Origin: Hyalella azteca
Taxonomy: Eukaryota; Arthropoda; Malacostraca; Amphipoda; Hyalellidae
Length of the DNA: 64,000 nucleotides
Reading direction: 5' to 3'
Assembly (NCBI RefSeq): GCF_000764305.2
Contig: NW_025946557.1
Coordinates: forward strand, 1-64,000
The notes under the pieces are model-generated. The model was not told where the DNA came from, searched no databases, and saw only the letters and a program-made list of their open reading frames with translations. The translations under genes were made by a program, and so were the position numbers. This document shows positions 45,525 through 59,989 of the stretch, piece after piece (position 1 is the first letter of the stretch; each line of letters starts with the position of its first letter).

Positions 45525-45670
45525 GGGCCCATAGTTTCAAAAAAGTTAAGAGATCGTAAGCTTATCAGCCAATCATTGACGGCCTTTTAAGCAAAATCCA
45601 CCAATTATAGACCAGAAAATAGAGCGGAAGTACTTGCGTTCACTTAGCGAGTTTTGAAAGTATGGTCCCT
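45525..45670. mobile_element. MITE, same family as 8362-8507
   Basis: Ends GGGCCCATAGTTTCAAAA and TTTTGAAAGTATGGTCCC; inner sequence shared with the copy at 8362. Confidence 0.8.
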
Positions 45671-45882
45671 GACTTTCAATAAGAGTCAAGAGATCGTAAG
45701 TTCATCAGCCAATCATTGACGGCCGTTCAAGCAAAGTCCGCCAATCATAGGCAAGAAAATAGAGCGTAAGTACTTCCGCTCTATTTTCTTGTCTATGATT
45801 GGTGGATATTGCTTGAAAGGGCGTCAATGATTGGCTGATGAACTTACGATCTCTTAACTTTTTTTGAAAGTCAGAGCTCTTC
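45671..45882. mobile_element. Foldback derivative of the same MITE
   Basis: Two head-to-head arms of about 95 bp (AAGAGATCGTAAGTTCATCA... against ...TGATGAACTTACGATCTCTT) meeting at AAGTACTTCCGCTC near 45770, forming a long near-perfect hairpin. Confidence 0.85.
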
Positions 45883-46537
45883 TCAGCGGCCTCGTCCTAC
45901 GGCAGCTGCCAATTTCTTCTCGGGTTCCGACGCAGCTGGGCTGCCGAACCTGCCAATCTAATGAAGTTGCCAATCATCTCTTGGAATATGAGGTTTCCCT
46001 CCTCTCCTCAATATGATTTTTTATGTTCCCGACACGCGATTTGACGCGAAGAGATACTCAAAAAATACTTTAATAGGTTTAATATGTTGTGACTGAAAGT
46101 GAGTACGGTGATTTCATTTCTATTAATCCAAGTAATTTTTGTTGACTTACGTGTCTACATAATGAATCTTGTTTCATAATTAGCTACATTTTTACAAGAT
46201 CAGTAGCAAATGCATTTAGAACACACGATGGAACATCCAATTCAGCTTCAAATAATATTTATAACAATCAAGCGACTGAACTTTCAGAAATCGTGTTTAC
46301 CTTGTCAGGAGCTTGTTTTGATTCGTTGAGTAATTCGACTTCGGTATAATTTTAACTGTGATTCCAATTCAATTTTCGCAAGCACTTTGATGTATTCGGG
46401 ATATTTCGTGGCAAGCAGCCCCGAGTCCTGAGTTTGCATGTGTCGATATTTGCGAGTGCTAAAGAAAACCGAGACACTCTCCATTGCCTCTCAAACACTA
46501 CTAAGAAGAAAATGAATGAACGAAAATTAAGCTAATA
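45883..46537. other. No gene recognised
   Basis: AT-rich with a GC-richer start. Nothing supported. Confidence 0.4.
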
Positions 46538-46820
46538 GAATAGAATAGAAGTGTCGGCGTTGAAGAAATAGGCCCATGGCCTGTTGCCGATTCTTGAACT
46601 TTTCGTGACTTGATTCACAAGGGATCCAGCCTTTGGAACCCGATCTTTCCATAGCAGACGATTGATTGAGATAGCTTCTGGACTTATTGCCTGGTCCGTA
46701 ATTTGCTAGGCATTTTAAGACTGAACATATGCTCCAGCATAGCTTCGTCTGGACTTATTGCCTGGTCCGTAATTTGCTAGGCATTTTAAGACTGAACACC
46801 TGCTCCTGCATAGCTTCGTC
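46538..46820 (-). mobile_element. SINE-like repeat, family 2, with a 76-bp duplication
   Basis: 46538-46715 is the reverse complement of the repeat at 10606. Its end, CTTCTGGACTTATTGCCTGG plus TCCGTAATTTGCTAGGC, is duplicated in tandem to 46820. Confidence 0.75.
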
Positions 46821-49800
46821 AACGATCTGAAAAGGTTATTTTATCTTTTAAACATTTCTGCGACCCTAATGTTGTTTTGAAAAAGTGTTGAAATGCAGGA
46901 CGAGTCTTGATATATTGAATAAGTTTTAAGGAACAATTTGTTGGAATCAACATGCGTATTTTATAGCTATCCTGAACAAGTTACCGTATACCAGAATACA
47001 GTTTTTAATTTATTTGTTTCATGCAACGAAATTTTCTTTAGAAATTTCTAAATTATGCCTGAAAATTTTGGTGTTAACAGTGCAGCGGTTGGTCGTCCCC
47101 AAAAGTTGGTAATGATCAATTTTTCTAATTTTCAATATATATGAAATTAAAGTTTATACTTTTGTCCTACGCATGAATCATTTTATTTTTCAGCAATGAT
47201 ATTACTTTTGCTAATTTACAGTCACTAATTAAAGATTAAAATGAAATCATTATCCCCGATGCCAGCGCGCTTATTATAACCATAAGATGACTGCCAAAAT
47301 TTTTAGGCTGAGTGGCAATTAGTGAGCGGAAAGTTTTTAATATCCTTAATATCTGCATGGTCAGGTGCTGGTAACAGCCGGAGCTGTAAAAAATTGTGTA
47401 ATAATGGCCAATGGGTTGTTAGGCTAATGGAGACATCTATGAAAATTTTCTTACCTAAATTTCTGAACGGCCACATCTGACATGAGTGCCATAAGGAGAA
47501 GAACTTCCGGGCAATGCATTTTTACTATGTAAACTTTTTTTTCTGGATAGTCAATGTTGATCTAACAAGATATCGACGGTTGATCTAACAGGTTGAGATA
47601 TTTTGTACATTGTTGCAGCCAACGCGCCTAGAATAGTAATAAACTGAGATGTTATGTACATAACGGTTGAACTTCTGAGCAGCCTTCGCTGACAATCCAA
47701 TTGATCTGATGCATTCACATTCAAGTCTGTTTCTGGCAAAAACCTGAATTCACTTCAAGCTCAAAATCTGTTACAAAAAAAAAGAGCAGAGGATCCAAGC
47801 AAAAAAAAAACGAGAATTTAACCAAGCAGAAGAAGTGATCACGTGAACAATCGGAAGTAGTACTCACAGAATGATTTCTTCGTTTGGCCGCCTGCGTAGG
47901 GATAAAAATTTCGCCTAAATTGGCCGAAAATATTTCATTCGCCAATTTCTTGTTCAGTCGTGTTTAAAAATTTGCGACGTAATTATGTTTTTTGTTGAGG
48001 TACCCCAGGGTCCTTCATATTTTAGAATCAATAATTTCATCCAAACTTTCGAAAAATTTCAATCACTCAATTAATAACATAAATAATTTTCGAAATTAAA
48101 AAATATTTAAACGGACGTTTACACCTCGACCAGTACAAAGCTTCTTCAGTGACAATTTTAGCGAAAAACCATCACAAAAAGAACCATCTTGTCTGAGTAA
48201 ACATTTTCGGTTTGTTTCACATGCTTTCGCAAACAATAAACAATTCTTCCTTTCCTCCCAAATTCTCCAAAAATGTGACTAGTTAATCTTTCTATGCTTC
48301 ACTCACTGACTGATGACTAACACATATTATAAAATTATTATCAATTATCAACAGTAATTTTTCTTTCATCCGGTATATATTTTGCAATGCTTGTCAACCT
48401 CGACCAAACGACTACTCGGCTGCTGCAAAAAATTCCAATACAAATCTCCAAATTCGTTTCCGATACGTCGTTCTGAAGCCCAAGCTGCTATGAAGACTTC
48501 AACTTGTCACGCTTACGACGTTAAAATATCGTTGATTAAATGTTGTTTCAACAAAACTAACTCGTAATCAACGTGGTTACAATAACATTTACCTCAAAAT
48601 AATTAGGCCAACGACTGCTCACTTTTTAACAAAATTTCAACTCTACCACAGCTTGAAAACCTCAGAGGTTCTCATGTGTGAATGGTATTATCAGTATAGA
48701 TACTTAATTGTACAGGACGCATAAATATTTTTTTTTAATTGTACAGGACGCATAAATAGTTTTTTTAAGTTACTAAATAATTAGGCAGCTCGTGCGTTTG
48801 AACACTCTTTATTTATGATGACGATGAGTATGCTACATGAGTATAATGAATAATGATAGGACAGAGCACAGCCTGTAATTTGCAATTTATTGCCAGTAAT
48901 CCACCTATTGACCAACTTCTAATCTGAGCATGTGCACATTTCTATGCTTCACTCGCATCATGTCATTAATTATTTTAATCTCAATAAAAGCTTACCTTAT
49001 TTATATATAACAATATTTATAGATCGAGAAAAACAGGCCGGCGAAAAATGCAAGCCCCGATTTTATTGTTATGATGTAAAGGGTAAAACGACAGTTTATT
49101 TCACTTTTCTAGACAATATTCGAAAAAATTCTCTCAATATTTCTTTGGATTCACATTTGAAGCCTTAAGTAAAGAATTTTTTAGCACAATTTATTATTAA
49201 TTTATTTAAAGTCAAAATTTATTTCTCAAAACAACATTAGGAAGGGTATTGAAAACAAGGCTGTTTGGGACAGTCTTTCGATAATAAAAAAAACTAAAAT
49301 CAATCAAATGCATTTTACTTACTACACACAAATAAACTAATAGCTTACGTTAATAATAAAAATACTTTTCAGTAAATATAAACAATTACTTTACGTTAAT
49401 TATAAACAGTTACTTTACGTTAATTATAAACAAATACCTTATACGTAATTATAAACAAATACCTTACGTAATTATAGACAAATACGTCGTAATCGATCTA
49501 GGGAATTTCACAAAATCGTGGAACAATATTAGTTACTATACTATTTTGGCTTCCCCTTAAAATTCAGTATTGAAGCTGAATAAATTCAACTTGAAATTGA
49601 ATAATTTAACTTCAAAGACTCAGATTTTATCGACAAAATTAATCCCAATGAAAGGAATAATTTTTGCATGAAATTTATAAATGACAGAGGCAGCCGCTGC
49701 CATAAGGAGGGCACATGCCAAGGATTTCTTCTTTAAAGGCAGGGTATCGGGCACGCAATGTCAGTGCGAGCTCAGCTCCTGAGGAGTGTGGTTGTGTTTG

Positions 49801-52800
49801 AATTTTCCTGCGATAAGGCAAGTCACCTCACGATCTGCAGCCTTAATAACGGATCGCAATACACCCCTAACAAAAGTCCACATTGTAAATATTAAATTAT
49901 AAATTTTGGTAATATTAAAAAATAATTTTTTTTATTCTGCAATTGAAAAATATTTAATTATTCGCTTAGCTGGTACAATTTATGTTCCCATATTTTGAGC
50001 AGTTAATTATTTTCGATTAATTCATCAATAATACAGATCATTATTCATTAATATTATTTATTTATCGATAATTATTGTAACATGTACATTACGTGAAACA
50101 TCTAAATAACTAAGACGTAAATATAGACCGAAAACAAACCCATCTGTTATAAAAGCACCTCTTTATAAGCTTGTATTTATAGAAAGACTCCTAGACATCT
50201 CACACAAAGCTAATTTCAACGCATCAATAAAATTTCCTGGTCTACTCGGTAGATTAATGTCTCTGTTCTGGATTCACTTTTAAATTAATATATAATAATT
50301 AAACTATATTTATATCAATAATATCGAATTAGTCAAGTAAAATTAAGGTCAAGTCAACCAAGTTAGGCAAGAAGATGATGGTGCAGCGAGAGAGGAGGCG
50401 TGAGGTTGACCCTCAGATGTGAGGGCTGTGATGGTGAGGGAGGCGCTGAGTCCTGAGTGACACACGGCGGTCGTTAGTGCGGTAAGAACCCGAGCCTTCT
50501 CATACCTTGCGTATGCACACTAATATTCGTGAGTTCCTAAATACTCGCTTATTCGTGTTTCTGCACTCTTTAATTCGTGAGTCACTGCACATTCACTTAT
50601 TCGTGAATTCCTAGAAACTCTTAAATTTGTGTTACTGCACACATTTGTTCGGGAATCGTTGTACACTGGCATATTCGTCAGTTGCTGCAATATTATATTC
50701 GTAACTTGCTACGCACTGATATTCGTGAGTTGCTTCTTACTTGCATGTTCGTGAGACCATTGATGTTCATAATCATAAAACTGATTGCAATAATCAGTTC
50801 ACTGAATGATTAGTTCACAATAATCAGTTCACCGGCTTGCAAGTATGTTTTAGGTATAAATTAGGAGCGATATACCATGAAGACTGATAACTTACGGCTG
50901 AGGGGTCATATATGAAGCAGCTAGTAGTTGTTTGGTGTCATGAGTTCAACTTCAATACCTCATCGGTGCATATTGATTAATCTTCTTATTAATTTGTTTC
51001 AATCAGTTTAAGGAACTGCCCAACAATTATTAAGAGCACCCAGACTCAGTTTTTTTCCATCGTCGCTTGTCTTTAAAGATCATGGATGATTAACGATTTG
51101 CTACGATGACTGTGAGTTAAAGCTATCATAAGTCTATCATAAGTTCGCAATGTCGTTAAAAAGATTGTAGGTTCACGATATCCTAATTTGATTGTAATTT
51201 CACGATAACCTAATCGCTATTTCGGGGCTGTTCCTAAATTAAACATCGACCAAAATCTTCTTTTAACTTAGGAATTCGTTAGTATTAAGTGTCCAATTAA
51301 TTCGCATTCTTTGATTATCACATGTTCATCATAATCAGAATTGCACGATTATTGTACGTGGTTTCATTCATTAAGTCATTAAGTCATTAATTAAGTCATT
51401 CATTAAGTCCATTCATTAAGTCCTCGTCGATATATGACTTTACTCCGGCTGAAGGTTATAGTAGGGTTTGAGTAATTAATAGACTTCATTTTCTCGTTTC
51501 TCGATGCTCATAACTTCTTCGTTGTTTTAAAGGACCAGGAAATAAAATGTTTAAAAAGAAAGATGAAGTTCAAATTTAAAATTTAAGACTTTGGTTCAGC
51601 AGCCAATGCCGATTAATGATGGAGTTCCAACGTCGTAGCGTCTGCTGCGCAGCTGCCAGAAACAAAAGTCGCGGCTCAAATAAAACCACGCGTCTGCCAG
51701 CTTTACAATTTATGTTCAGATTCATCTATCAAACTTCAGTAAATTCAAACTTCCTGATCAGTTTTTTACCTCCGAACAGAATTGCACAACAAAGTTCCCC
51801 AAGCGGCTTCAAGTTAGCTCGCGAAAATTCTAGTTTGGCGCAATTTAAACGAGCGCAAGGAGAGTATTTGGGAAATCTTAATCAAGAACAACAAACAAGT
51901 TCTCTAATTTTATTTTAGCGTAGTTTTGACTAAAATTTCAGGCATTTCTGAGCTAAATGTATTTGTATCTTCTAAAATGCGTTTTTGTGTATAATTCAAC
52001 GGTAAATTATTCTAAACGTAAAAGATTTTTTACACCTTCGCCCAAACTTGTCAGATGTGGGCACTGATAACGACCGCTCCATTCAGAGTTGAAGGGGAGT
52101 AATCGCTGATATGAATTAATTTGTACACATCAAATTTCCGGGATATTTAGTGCTCTGTTGCAATGCATGCTAATTGAAATCATTTAAAACTTATTATATG
52201 ATTTCATATTCGTGCCAAACTTTGTGATAGCAAAGTGCCTATCTCATAATCTTCAAACAAAGATGAAACAAATTGCTTGCTCGATGCAAGAATTTATATA
52301 TTACTAAATTCCATTACTATACCTTATTTTATTCTAATTCTTATTTTATTCTAAACAACACAAAAGCGTGGATTTATTTAAATTCTCTCGTATAATAACC
52401 TTGTGCTCCATACCTGAAATATTCCATTTCAGAGCGCTAACGCTGGCCGATTTTCAGCTTGGAAACCGCGCAATCCTCTTCATAATCGAAGCCCCAACCT
52501 GTAGCAAATGTTATGCGGCTCTTGGATGTTGCGAACTTTATTCCAATGTTCGGGATATGGCTTCAAAGAAACTAAACATTGATGTTCTTAGCCTGGCAAA
52601 ACACTGCTCGCGTTTGAAAACCAAACAGATTCATGAGATGCAAAATAGACAAAATTCCAATGGCTTCATGAGCTTTTTGAAATAACTTAATAAATGTAGT
52701 AATATTGTTCTAAAATAAACCTGCAGATTCAAAATTCATCGAAAATTCAAAACAAAATTTAAATCGTATTGGTCTACGATTATCTGAAATAACATTATAC

Positions 52801-54740
52801 TACAATAAAAGTATGTTTAAAGCTTGTTTAAACTTCAGTGGCTCAGTTCAAAGTCTTCACGAGAGTGAGACGATTGATCTATTAGGCTAGGTCTCTTGCT
52901 TAAAGGTCGGACTTGAAATTTCAGTTCAATAGTTGTTAATCAGATTACTAGTAAGCAATTACTAAAGAAATGTAACATAGTTTTCAATTAACAGTTGTAT
53001 TACGATCTCGGAATCGTTTATGAATTCATTAAGTTTTACGAACCGTGCACAAATTTTATGGATCCTCGATCAAAGAATGCAAATTCTAAGAAAAATATTG
53101 CAGACTCAGCACGAAATTACAATAATCCATTTCCAATTCTCTGCAAATCAAGGATCTATTTCTTCTTTTTGCATCTCTGACTGTATTTTTCAAGACAAAG
53201 AAACTCGTAGCACCAAACTGGCGAGGTGAGACGGCCGGTCGTCTCAAGTTTCGACTTGGAACGTTGCCATTCCATGACGTCCGATGTTGTGATACCTCGA
53301 GAAAGATCATAACTTTTATTTATTTATTTCCCCCATGCAATAGAGGATAATGACATATAACCTTGACATGTCCTCTGATCAATAATTCTTCTTGGCATCT
53401 TTCAAAAAATACAGGAAAGTGTTTCTTGTCGGTGATATATTGTAACAAAATACATAAATGGTATTTTTGTTCGCGACTCTATAATGTTTCTATGTCCGTG
53501 CGATGGCTGATCCCCATAAATCGAAAGAATGACCATCATTTCCTGAAACAAAGTCTGATTGATTGGCAAATTTATCAAGGAATCAATGATACAGTTTCTT
53601 CATCAACTACAAGAGAAAGGTTTCAAGGGGAGAATCTATTGATCTCTAGAAACTCTAAGACAATATTTTTTACTGTTTCATTTTCATAGAAAACAATAAG
53701 CAGTGACCATCAAGAACACAATAATCATTATCGTTCCCTGTGACTTCTATTGAAAGCTGTTATAGGCTGAGATTTATAAGACAAGTTCTCATCCCCACAA
53801 TGCCCATCACAAGTAAAATCTGAGTGAATGTACCAAAGAGAATGCTTTACTGTTAATTTTTGAACTACCACTTTAGAACTACTACTGTTACTGTTAATTA
53901 AGAGAACTACTTACTGTTAACTATATTATATATTTATTATATTTATTCAGTTCCTTAATAGTGCGTTAGTCAATTTTATGCTTGAATCAACTTTCCGATT
54001 TAGATTAATTAACAAATTTCTATGTGCAAGAGTTACTTAAAACCTGGGACGTAAATCCGTAGACTACTCTCATCAGCGACCAGCAGTTTTTCATATTTAT
54101 TAATTTTACCATGAGTTACTAGAAATGACGAGGAGAAAAAATATCTCCATTAGCACTTGGAGATTCGCAAAAAAATATTTTATTGCAAATATTTATGCAC
54201 ATGGCACTAGCATTTTTAAAGTAATATATGGAAACTAACCCGTATTATCAATCACACGAACAAAGCTCTTTCAAAAAAAAATCTCATGTTCTAAAATTCT
54301 AAAAATTTTCTAGGCGTATTGACATATATACCCTTGAAATTTGATGATTTGTCGCATCGTCAGACTTTTCATCCTCCAATCAATTTTATAACAATAAAAG
54401 ATGCAAATTTACTAAAAATTTATAAGCGAAGAAAACTAACATAAATTTGCTATATTTCAATTAAAAGTGTTTCGAACACTTTAAATATCAAACGGATGAC
54501 TCGAAACGGAATCCGAAACATTTTCAATAGAGATATGGTGGATTTGTGTATAGTTTTCTATGCTTCCAAATTTTTAGTAAACAGGCCTAAGTTTCCTGTT
54601 CATAGACTTAATTTCATTCGTCATTATTTTTAGAATTAATGATCAATTTCAGCATGAGCGATAGTTAACAGAAAAATATTCATATACACTTATTATTTCT
54701 CACCGCAACGATGATGCGCATTATAACTACAATAATGGTT
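46821..54740. other. No gene recognised
   Basis: AT-rich. Small arrays at 48690-48775 (AATTGTACAGGACGCATAAA), 49370-49500 (AATTATAAACAAATACC), 50515-50760 (ATTCGTGAGTTCCT-type) and 51361-51425 (CATTAAGTCATTAAGTC). The frames 51616-51918, 52368-52685 and 53363-53689 (plus) were read and match nothing I know. Confidence 0.45.
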
Positions 54741-55280
54741 TAAAATACTCGAATGTATTTCCAACCATTATGGCTATAAAGTACTCTTTATGTATTTTCA
54801 ACCATTATGGCTATAAAGTACTCGTATGTATTTTCAACCATTATGGCTATAAAGTACTCTTTATGTATTTTCAACCATTATGGCTATAAATTATTCGTAT
54901 GTATTTTCAACCATTATGGCTATAAAGTACTCGTTATGTATTTTCAACCATTATGGCTATAAAGTATTCGTATGTATTTTCCACCATTATGGCTATAAAG
55001 TACTCGTATGAATTTTCAACCATTATGGCTATAAAGTACTCGTATGTATTTTCAAACATTTGGTTATAAAGTATTCGTACGTATTTTCCACCATTATGGC
55101 TATAAAGTATTCGTACGTATTTTCCACCATTATGGCTATAAAGTATTCGTACGTATTTTCCACCAATATGGCTATAAAGTACTCGTAATGTATTTCAACC
55201 ATTTTGGCTATAAAGTACTCGTATGAATTTTCAACCATTATGGCTATAAAATACTCGTTATGTATTTTCAACCATCATCG
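54741..55280. repeat. 36-37-bp minisatellite
   Basis: About fifteen units of TACTCGTATGTATTTTCAAC plus CATTATGGCTATAAAG with small variants (CGTACGTATTTTCCACC). Confidence 0.95.
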
Positions 55281-58200
55281 GCAAACCTTCGACACTTTAT
55301 ATATTACTCAGCTGTACATAAATAGACTGAGGACAGCTAGACAAGATTGGCGAATTAAGGACATGGCATGACACAGGTCGCCGATGTGGGACAAGGCCAC
55401 GTTGCTTGTCGTTGTTACGACTTACTATGCAATTACGAGACAAAATGTTAGAGATGCGCAGTAATTCAACGCCTACCGTCAAGAAGTATCGGCTGGTAAC
55501 TGCTATTTTCTGTCGCAAAAAAATTAAAAGTGGTAATAATAGCAATAATTAATTATTAATTTATAATTAATAATCATAAAAATGTGAAACTATTGACATG
55601 CATAAAAGAAGCGCATGAAGTGACAGCGGTAGGTGCAATTTTCCGTAATATAAAAATTTATAGCGGCTCCTAAAGGAACGAAATTACTTGAAACAGTGTG
55701 TGTAATTACATGCAGACATTGCCGGAATCGTTGATGTGTTGAGGTAGTTCTCAATCTTTCATTTGGTTAAGATGAAAGTTAATGAAATTATAAAATTTGA
55801 TACACGTTCCTTCTGGACAAAAATTTACTGTAAAACGTGAAAAAATATTGATTATATTACTTTCAAAGATGCAATTTCTAAACAGCACGCAGCGGAAGAA
55901 TTTTTTTTCATAATAATTGGTTCGTTTCACGGAAGATGGACAGCCAATTATCAATTAAGAATTTTATAGCGCAACTGACTCAGCAGATAATACTGAAATT
56001 CATTTAATTTTCTCTCTCTTCAAAAAAAACGTCGTTTGATTACACCAGCATTAAAGAAATCTGATTTCAGAAAGGGAAATAAATCTGCGGAAACGGACGG
56101 ACATCGTCGGATATTTTGGAGACTGTCCGACAAGATGGTGATGCCTTGACACTGATCTTTAGTAGGACAGGGATTTTCTGGCGACAAAACCGACAGAATA
56201 TTATCTTCGTAATTACTTTTTTTCTTTTTCTTGCACACAAAACTGCCAAATAATATAAAAAAGATAATTTTATTTTGTACGGCTGCCAGGATGGATTGAT
56301 TTTTGAAAGTCGTTAGGTTGCCCATAGTTATCAACTGATTGATGATTCACAAATCCCAAAATTTGACGAGTCAACAAAAATGAGTCACAAATCCCGACGT
56401 TGGAAAAGATATACTACTGTCTGTTTAATCTTTCATGTTGGTCAGATCGAATCACTAATGTTTTGTTTGTTGTTTAATCTTCCATTTTGGTTAGATAGAA
56501 TCAGTAATGTTTTGTTTGTTGTATCAGACACTAGTTGTACTAGTGTCTGTGTAATCGTTCATGTTAGATAGAATCACTTATGTTGTGTTTGTTGTAATAG
56601 ACACTAGTTGCACTAGCGTCTGTTTGACAACTTAAAACCCAATGACAACTTAAAACCCACGCTTGGGAAAGGTTAACATTTACTCATATTGTCTAATGTG
56701 TAAGGGGTTTCTAATCATGTCAAACGATACTACAAGTTTGCATGCGTCAATCAACCTCAAAACAATTTCATTAATTCCTGAAAAATTATGATGATGAGGC
56801 ATTCAGCATTACGACATGTCATTTGATGGAACACGTCTGGATCATTATAGCAGGTCACATGATTTTACCATCGCCATAATGATCCATAGTCGTGCACTAC
56901 TTCTCTATCAGGTACACCTGAGTTTCCCAATAACCTCGCAATTTTCATTTGCTTTACTGAAGCAGGCCGACCTTTTCCCAGCAACTCCGTCACGAGCCAG
57001 GACCGTAACAGTGTTAGGGAATATTATAAATTTATTCATATTTCATATTACCAATTTTTCCATTTTTATTTAGAGCTTTCCATACTTTAGGTTATGCAAA
57101 CATCCGGGATTCATTCATTTATGTTTTAGACATTAGCTGGATTGGACTGTACGGCACAACGTACATAAATGTACATAATCAGTATTCAAAGTAAATGTGT
57201 AATACTTTGTCTTTTAAATAAGTACCAACCTGTAAGGCAATGCCTGAGTTAATTGGGATAGTCCCCCCAGCAACAGGCCATCAAATTATGCCATCCTACT
57301 ACTCCATCAAGTCTAGAGGTAAAGTTACTAGTGTACAGCTAGTATATATACAATATATACACAAAAAACGTTGAGTATATGTCCTCACAGAGTATTCAGC
57401 CTGATGGCTCTTTATTGGTCATAGGACCTCCTTGGTGGATAATGACGCTTGATTATGATCCATCTTCTATACATTGATACATTGATAAGTTCCAGCACGA
57501 ACAAGAAAATTTGATCACTTGTATGACTATATGAAACCGCTGTGAATTTGATGTCGCCTGTATGAAAAATTTTAGCAAGATCAACATTCGTTAAAATATT
57601 CAATCTTACATTCAACTCGTATGTCATGTTCATATACACTGGAAAATTAGTAGTTTCCACGCAGAAAAAAAATATATGTAAAGTACCATTTTAAAAATTT
57701 TAAGTAAGGTAAATGAAGGCACACTTTAACCTGACCATACGTCCAATATGGTCAGGCATTTGAAGTCAGGATATCATCATAACTTTCAAGATGAAACCGC
57801 ACCGTGGAACGAACTCCTCGAACAAGAGTTTTAATTAGAAATTGAACAGAAGCGAGGGCTGGGCGCCGCTACGGAAGCATCACCGCTCCCTAATGAGTAT
57901 GCTCCAGCTAATTAACCAGGTTGAATGCATTAATGAGTTAATGAGTCATCATTGGTTTTTAAGCGGCTCTAGAGAGCAGTCATTTGACGGTTCCAGCTGC
58001 GATGCCAGTGTTCATAAGCCAGTCATTTGACTTAGCCATCTAGCTCAGCCAGATGGCTCAGACATACAGCACTGATGGCGGCAGCTGGTGAGTGCAGTCA
58101 TTTAACTGTGCCAGCTGCAGGGCTTGTGTTGGGTTAGACGCGGAATTGGCTGGAGGCAGTAATAATAATAATAATAATGAATAATATTTCTGGGGTTTCA

Positions 58201-59984
58201 ATGTATACGTATGGCATGTATTTAATAGAAAACTTTTGAACTGAAAATATGTTCACTGAAAAAATGAAAATGTGTTCACTGAAAAAAACGAAAATAAGTT
58301 CATTCAAATATTGTTCCTAATGGCTATATCAAAAATTTTATATTATGAATCAATTGACTAATAAAAATCTAAACCTAATAAAACAACAAATAAATGTGTA
58401 ATCCATTTATTATTTGCATCATTAAACCCAGTTCATAAGTTAGCGTGAACCATATTCCTGTATTTATTGTTCAGTCAATCATAAATTGAGGGGACATTTC
58501 TTGCCGACACGCCGACCTCTGGAGTGACGGTATATCTAGCGGCAGTCGTCGCATTGCAGTTCGTTCCGTCGCAGGCTTCAATGGAGACCGTTTTTTTCGC
58601 TAATCTCTTGCCTGCAGTGCGGAACAGCAACTCCGATATTGCTGAGCCCCAAAACGATTGAAGTTGAAGCATTACTGCAGGACTCGGCTACTGTAAAGGT
58701 AGAATTATTGACGGACAACCGCTGACCACTGGTATGACTGAAAAAATATTGAATGTGTTAAGATAAACCCCTACTAAAATATAACAACCGAATATCGGCA
58801 AAATAAAGCGATCATCCATGTTCCACTCATAATTCTCATGTAGGGATGGTGTGTTCTTGGCAGAGTGTGGCTCTCCTCTTGAAATAATGGGTGCAATATA
58901 TATGGCCACTCAAGAACCCTTGCCCTTTTTATTTCTACCGTTAATTATAACTTAAGTGGACCATTTCGAGAGAGCCTAAAAGGAAGTAAATCGGAAAGTG
59001 AGAAGCCAGACTGTTTTGTATTTTTATTCGTTTACTTCGGTAAGTTTAATTAATACAATAACACTATTTTGATCCATAATATATTATCTAATATCTCTGA
59101 CTAAACAGAAATTTTAAGCCTATGTGAAGTTTAGCATACCCGCAAGAAAAAATACCCAATCAATCAATACCCAATTTCAATGAAATAAAATACCTAGTAG
59201 AAAATACACTAATCCCTTCCCAATAAAAATAAATGGCCTTGTGACATTTTAATTCAATTCAAGGATAAAAAATACAGTATTTTTTGTTAATCATTCTATC
59301 CATTTTTTAAAGAAGTCTACCTTTTCTCATGTCCGCCATGGATTGAGTGCTAATACACAGCTTTTAAATAAAATATAATTATTTTTCTGAGTCTCATTAT
59401 TCGCTTTTAGAAAAAAAAGACTTTTCATGAGAAAACATTTTCTAAAATTTCGTAAGTGGGCATTTTTCAGTTAAATTTCTTAGTAAAGTCCAAGCCTTTT
59501 TCACTCTGCACCCAAGTAAAGTCTGGGTTTTTTCCAAGACGTCCATACTTCAAAGTTTGTTGTCCTGTCCGTTGACATTGTTAGACACGCGAAAATTTCT
59601 TCGAGGTGCATTAGGAATTTTTTGCAAGTCCTAGAAAGCTACTAACCTTATTACGACGGCAGCCGCCGCAGAAATGGCGGAGTCTCTGTTAAGAGCGACT
59701 GTCGGGTCTCTGTTAAGAGCGACTGTCGGGTCTCTGACTAACTTTGCATGTCATTTGAGTCGCAGCGATCAATTGTCTCTGCCGTGAGCTCATCTCGGTC
59801 GGAGCTCTAAGTAATTTTGCATGCCGTCGATAGTGAAGGTATTAAAAAAAATCATTTTTACATGTACGAATCAGTCCAAGAAACGTTATTTCCATGCTTT
59901 TCCCCATTAATAATTTCGATCCACCTCGAGCTTAACTTCAGTCAACGAGCAGAAATTTACTCACGAATTATACGGGTCGAATTT
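55281..59984. other. No gene recognised
   Basis: Contains a diverged repeat with hairpins (56410-56640), a GC-richer region ending in (TAA)n (57841-58185), and a minus-strand frame at 58475-58672 described among the findings. Confidence 0.4.
56410..56640. repeat. Diverged tandem repeat with hairpins
   Basis: Units share TAGATAGAATCA and ATGTTTTGTTTGTTGT. 56525-56547 (AGACACTAGT-TGT-ACTAGTGTCT) is a perfect hairpin and recurs with one mismatch pair near 56599. Confidence 0.8.
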
Positions 59985-59989
59985 TTCTC

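Noticed and set aside
51616..52685. Plus-strand frames of 100 and 105 codons
   Set aside because: No domain, no paired splice sites, ordinary length for chance in this much DNA.
54741..55280. Regular spacing considered as a CRISPR-like array
   Set aside because: Units are direct tandem repeats without variable spacers, in an animal genome.
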